35,275 nucleotides of DNA, taken from Bacteroidota bacterium (GTDB lineage Bacteria; Bacteroidota; Bacteroidia; AKYH767-A; 2013-40CM-41-45). The position numbers were made by a program, and so were the translations under genes. The notes below the pieces were generated by a model that saw nothing but the letters and a program-made list of their open reading frames with translations, did not search any database and was not told where the DNA came from. The stretch's first letter is position 1. Each line of letters starts with the position of its first letter. The stretch spans positions 1 through 35,275 of the forward strand of contig JAPLDA010000074.1 in NCBI GenBank assembly GCA_026391945.1. The letters run 5' to 3'. This document shows positions 33,095 through 35,275 of this stretch, in pieces.

Positions 33095-35275
33095 CTACAT
33101 ATTCCTCCGGTACTGTCCTCCTACTTCAAACAAAGCATTCGTGATTTGTCCGAGTGAACAGACTTTCACCGCTTCCATCAATTCGGCAAACATGTTTTTG
33201 TTTTGCACGGCTGTAACCTGCAGGCGCTTCATGGTATCCGCTTTCCTGTCTTCGTTTTTCTGATGAAGATCTTTCAGCATGCTCACCTGGTATTCCTTTT
33301 CTTCAGTGGTTGCACGAATCACTTCTTTCGGTAAAACCGTTGGCGATCCTTTGCTCGATAAAAATGTATTCACGCCGATGATCGGGTATTCTCCCGTGTG
33401 TTTCATGGTTTCATAATAAAGACTTTCTTCCTGGATCTTTCCGCGCTGGTACATCGTTTCCATCGCACCAAGCACGCCTCCTCTTTCGTTAATACGATCG
33501 AACTCCGCCATCACGGCTTCTTCCACGAGGTCAGTGAGTTCTTCGATGATGAACGACCCCTGCACCGGGTTTTCATTTTTCGCAAGACCAAGTTCACGGT
33601 TGATGATTAACTGGATGGCCATCGCTCTCCGCACACTTTCTTCCGTCGGAGTGGTAATGGCTTCATCATACGCATTTGTGTGAAGAGAATTGCAGTTATC
33701 ATAAATGGCGTACAAAGCCTGCAACGTGGTACGGATGTCATTGAAATCAATTTCCTGCGCATGCAGCGAACGGCCCGAAGTCTGGATGTGGTACTTCAGC
33801 ATCTGCGAACGTTCATCGGCGCCGTATTTCAGTTTCATCGCCTTCGCCCAGATTCTTCTCGCCACGCGACCGATCACCGAGTATTCCGGATCCACGCCAT
33901 TCGAAAAGAAAAACGAAAGATTCGGGGCAAACAGGTTGATGTCCATGCCTCGGGAAAGATAATATTCCACATACGTAAAACCGTTCGAGATCGTCAGCGC
34001 CAGTTGCGTGATCGGGTTTGCGCCTGCTTCAGCAATGTGATACCCACTGATGGACACCGAATAAAAATTCCTGATCTTATGTTGAATGAAATAATCCTGG
34101 ACGTCTCCCATCAGCCGCAAAGCAAATTCCGTTGAGAAGATACAGGTATTCTGCGCCTGGTCTTCCTTTAAAATATCCGCTTGAACGGTTCCGCGAACAG
34201 AATGAAGCGTATGCTCTTTGATTTTTTTGTACACATCGGCAGGTAAAACCACATCACCCGAAACACCGAGCAGCATCAATCCCAGTCCGTCATTTCCTTC
34301 AGGAAGATTTCCCTGGTAAGCTGGACGTCTTATTTTTTTCTCTTTGTAAATTTTTTCAATTTTTTTCTCCACTTCTTTTTCCAATCCATGCTCTTTGATA
34401 TACAACTCACATTGTTGATCGATGGCAGCGTTCATGAAAAATGCACAGAGTATCGGCGCCGGCCCGTTGATGGTCATCGACACGGAAGTTTTCGGATCCA
34501 CGAGGTTGAAACCGCTGTATAATTTTTTTGCATCGTCCAGGCAACAGATCGAAACACCGCTATTCCCGATTTTTCCGTAGATGTCGGGACGAACAGCCGG
34601 ATCATGGCCGTACAGCGTCACGCTGTCAAAAGCTGTTGACAGGCGTTTGGCAGGCATCCCAAGACTCACGTAATGAAAACGGCGGTTCGTACGCTCCGGT
34701 CCGCCTTCGCCAGCGAACATGCGCGTCGGATCTTCGCCTTCACGTTTAAAAGGAAATACGCCGGCGGTAAAAGGAAATTCTCCCGGAAAATTTTCCTGCA
34801 GATTCCATTGAAGAATTTCACCCCATGCTTCATAACGAGGTGTGGCGACTTTCGGAATTTTGGTATGTGACAACGATTCTGTAAACGTTTTCACCTTCAC
34901 GTCCTTGTCGCGCACTTTATAGACAAAGAAATCGTCGTGGTACCCCTGCACCTTCTTCTTCCAACCTTTCAGAATTTTCTTATTGCTGCCGTCCAGTTTC
35001 AATTCCGTTTCATGATACAGTTCTTCCAGCTTTTTGATGAGCCTGTCTTTATCATCCATGGATGATTCCTTAATGGTCTCAATGGATTTATGAATTCCAA
35101 AAAGTCTTTGTGCGACTTCGCCCTGTTGTTTTGTCCACTTGTTATAGTTCCTGACTGTTTCGCTGATCTCGCCGAGGTAACGGATTCTCGCCGGCGGGAT
35201 GATGTAAATTTTTTCACTCATCTCGCCGGTGATTTCGAAATGAGAGTGCAGGTCCACCCCGCATTTTTCTTTCAG
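33095..35275 (-). CDS. icmF: fused isobutyryl-CoA mutase IcmF, C-terminal part (5' end outside the window)
   Basis: The open frame runs off the window edge with no start. The visible 726 residues hold the linker [19 protein letters not shown] and the whole TIM-barrel mutase domain. The signature [19 protein letters not shown], then [19 protein letters not shown], is that of IcmF rather than methylmalonyl-CoA mutase, which has TMYTGRPWT at this place. Other family motifs are [42 protein letters not shown] and [10 protein letters not shown]. In full-length IcmF the missing N-terminal part carries the B12-binding domain and the MeaB-like GTPase chaperone. The enzyme interconverts isobutyryl- and butyryl-CoA, and in some lineages pivalyl- or isovaleryl-CoA. 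Together with hbd, it suggests branched acyl-CoA use. Confidence 0.88.
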   Translation of the reverse strand: MKEKCGVDLHSHFEITGEMSEKIYIIPPARIRYLGEISETVRNYNKWTKQQGEVAQRLFGIHKSIETIKESSMDDKDRLIKKLEELYHETELKLDGSNKKILKGWKKKVQGYHDDFFVYKVRDKDVKVKTFTESLSHTKIPKVATPRYEAWGEILQWNLQENFPGEFPFTAGVFPFKREGEDPTRMFAGEGGPERTNRRFHYVSLGMPAKRLSTAFDSVTLYGHDPAVRPDIYGKIGNSGVSICCLDDAKKLYSGFNLVDPKTSVSMTINGPAPILCAFFMNAAIDQQCELYIKEHGLEKEVEKKIEKIYKEKKIRRPAYQGNLPEGNDGLGLMLLGVSGDVVLPADVYKKIKEHTLHSVRGTVQADILKEDQAQNTCIFSTEFALRLMGDVQDYFIQHKIRNFYSVSISGYHIAEAGANPITQLALTISNGFTYVEYYLSRGMDINLFAPNLSFFFSNGVDPEYSVIGRVARRIWAKAMKLKYGADERSQMLKYHIQTSGRSLHAQEIDFNDIRTTLQALYAIYDNCNSLHTNAYDEAITTPTEESVRRAMAIQLIINRELGLAKNENPVQGSFIIEELTDLVEEAVMAEFDRINERGGVLGAMETMYQRGKIQEESLYYETMKHTGEYPIIGVNTFLSSKGSPTVLPKEVIRATTEEKEYQVSMLKDLHQKNEDRKADTMKRLQVTAVQNKNMFAELMEAVKVCSLGQITNALFEVGGQYRRNM

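Overview
The window comes from a member of the Bacteroidota, probably a free-living or uncultured lineage near Chitinophagales/Sphingobacteriales. The phylum call rests on three things seen in the sequence. There are three proteins with type IX secretion (T9SS) type-A sorting domains and one giant protein with a gliding-motility-type (type-B) C-terminal domain. Several starts are preceded by the Bacteroidota -7 promoter box TAnnTTTG, and Shine-Dalgarno sites are essentially absent. Phylum-typical families such as DUF4294 are present. I see no rRNA, tRNA, CRISPR array, transposase or phage gene.

Layout, 1-9.4 kb, mostly plus strand: the tail of a secreted T9SS protein, a GNAT acetyltransferase whose 3' end runs into a dispersed repeat, a cold-adaptation pair (RhlE-type DEAD-box helicase and CspA-type cold-shock protein, closed by a terminator), and a membrane fatty-acid desaturase. 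A 470-bp repeat-rich gap holds extra copies of the 3' end of the neighbouring pcm gene. Then come pcm (minus strand), a Gfo/Idh/MocA oxidoreductase, a lipoprotein and a WcaJ-type polyprenyl-phosphate sugar-1-P transferase in a tight run, and 3-hydroxybutyryl-CoA dehydrogenase. Layout, 9.4-14.8 kb, minus strand: DUF4294 protein, biotin carboxylase, agmatinase, succinyl-CoA synthetase beta subunit and a DinB-like protein.

Layout, 15-17 kb, plus strand: a LolD-like ABC ATPase and a secreted six-bladed Kelch protein. Layout, 17-24 kb, minus strand: a long co-directional run made of a phosphohexomutase (glmM-like, broken by a 13-bp tandem duplication), a cysteine desulfurase, a rhomboid protease, a GmhB-type heptose bisphosphatase, a class IV aminotransferase, and the selenium pair mnmH-selD. 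Layout, 24-33 kb, plus strand: a 1143-aa PNGase F-like protein with a LamG-containing insertion inside its first catalytic domain, then a 1672-aa PKD/Ig-repeat adhesin with a type-B T9SS tail. The window ends in the C-terminal part of an IcmF-type fused isobutyryl-CoA mutase on the minus strand.

How the genes fit together: the mnmH-selD overlap, with no selenocysteine machinery in view, points to selenium use for tRNA 2-selenouridine. Biotin carboxylase, hydroxyacyl-CoA dehydrogenase, IcmF and SucC fit short and branched acyl-CoA metabolism. The Gfo-lipoprotein-WcaJ run, GmhB and the phosphohexomutase fit surface polysaccharide synthesis. The most unusual items are the domain-in-domain PNGase F homologue, the 13-bp duplication in the phosphohexomutase gene, the pcm-tail repeat element with its hairpins, and several families of dispersed short intergenic words that recur across the window.
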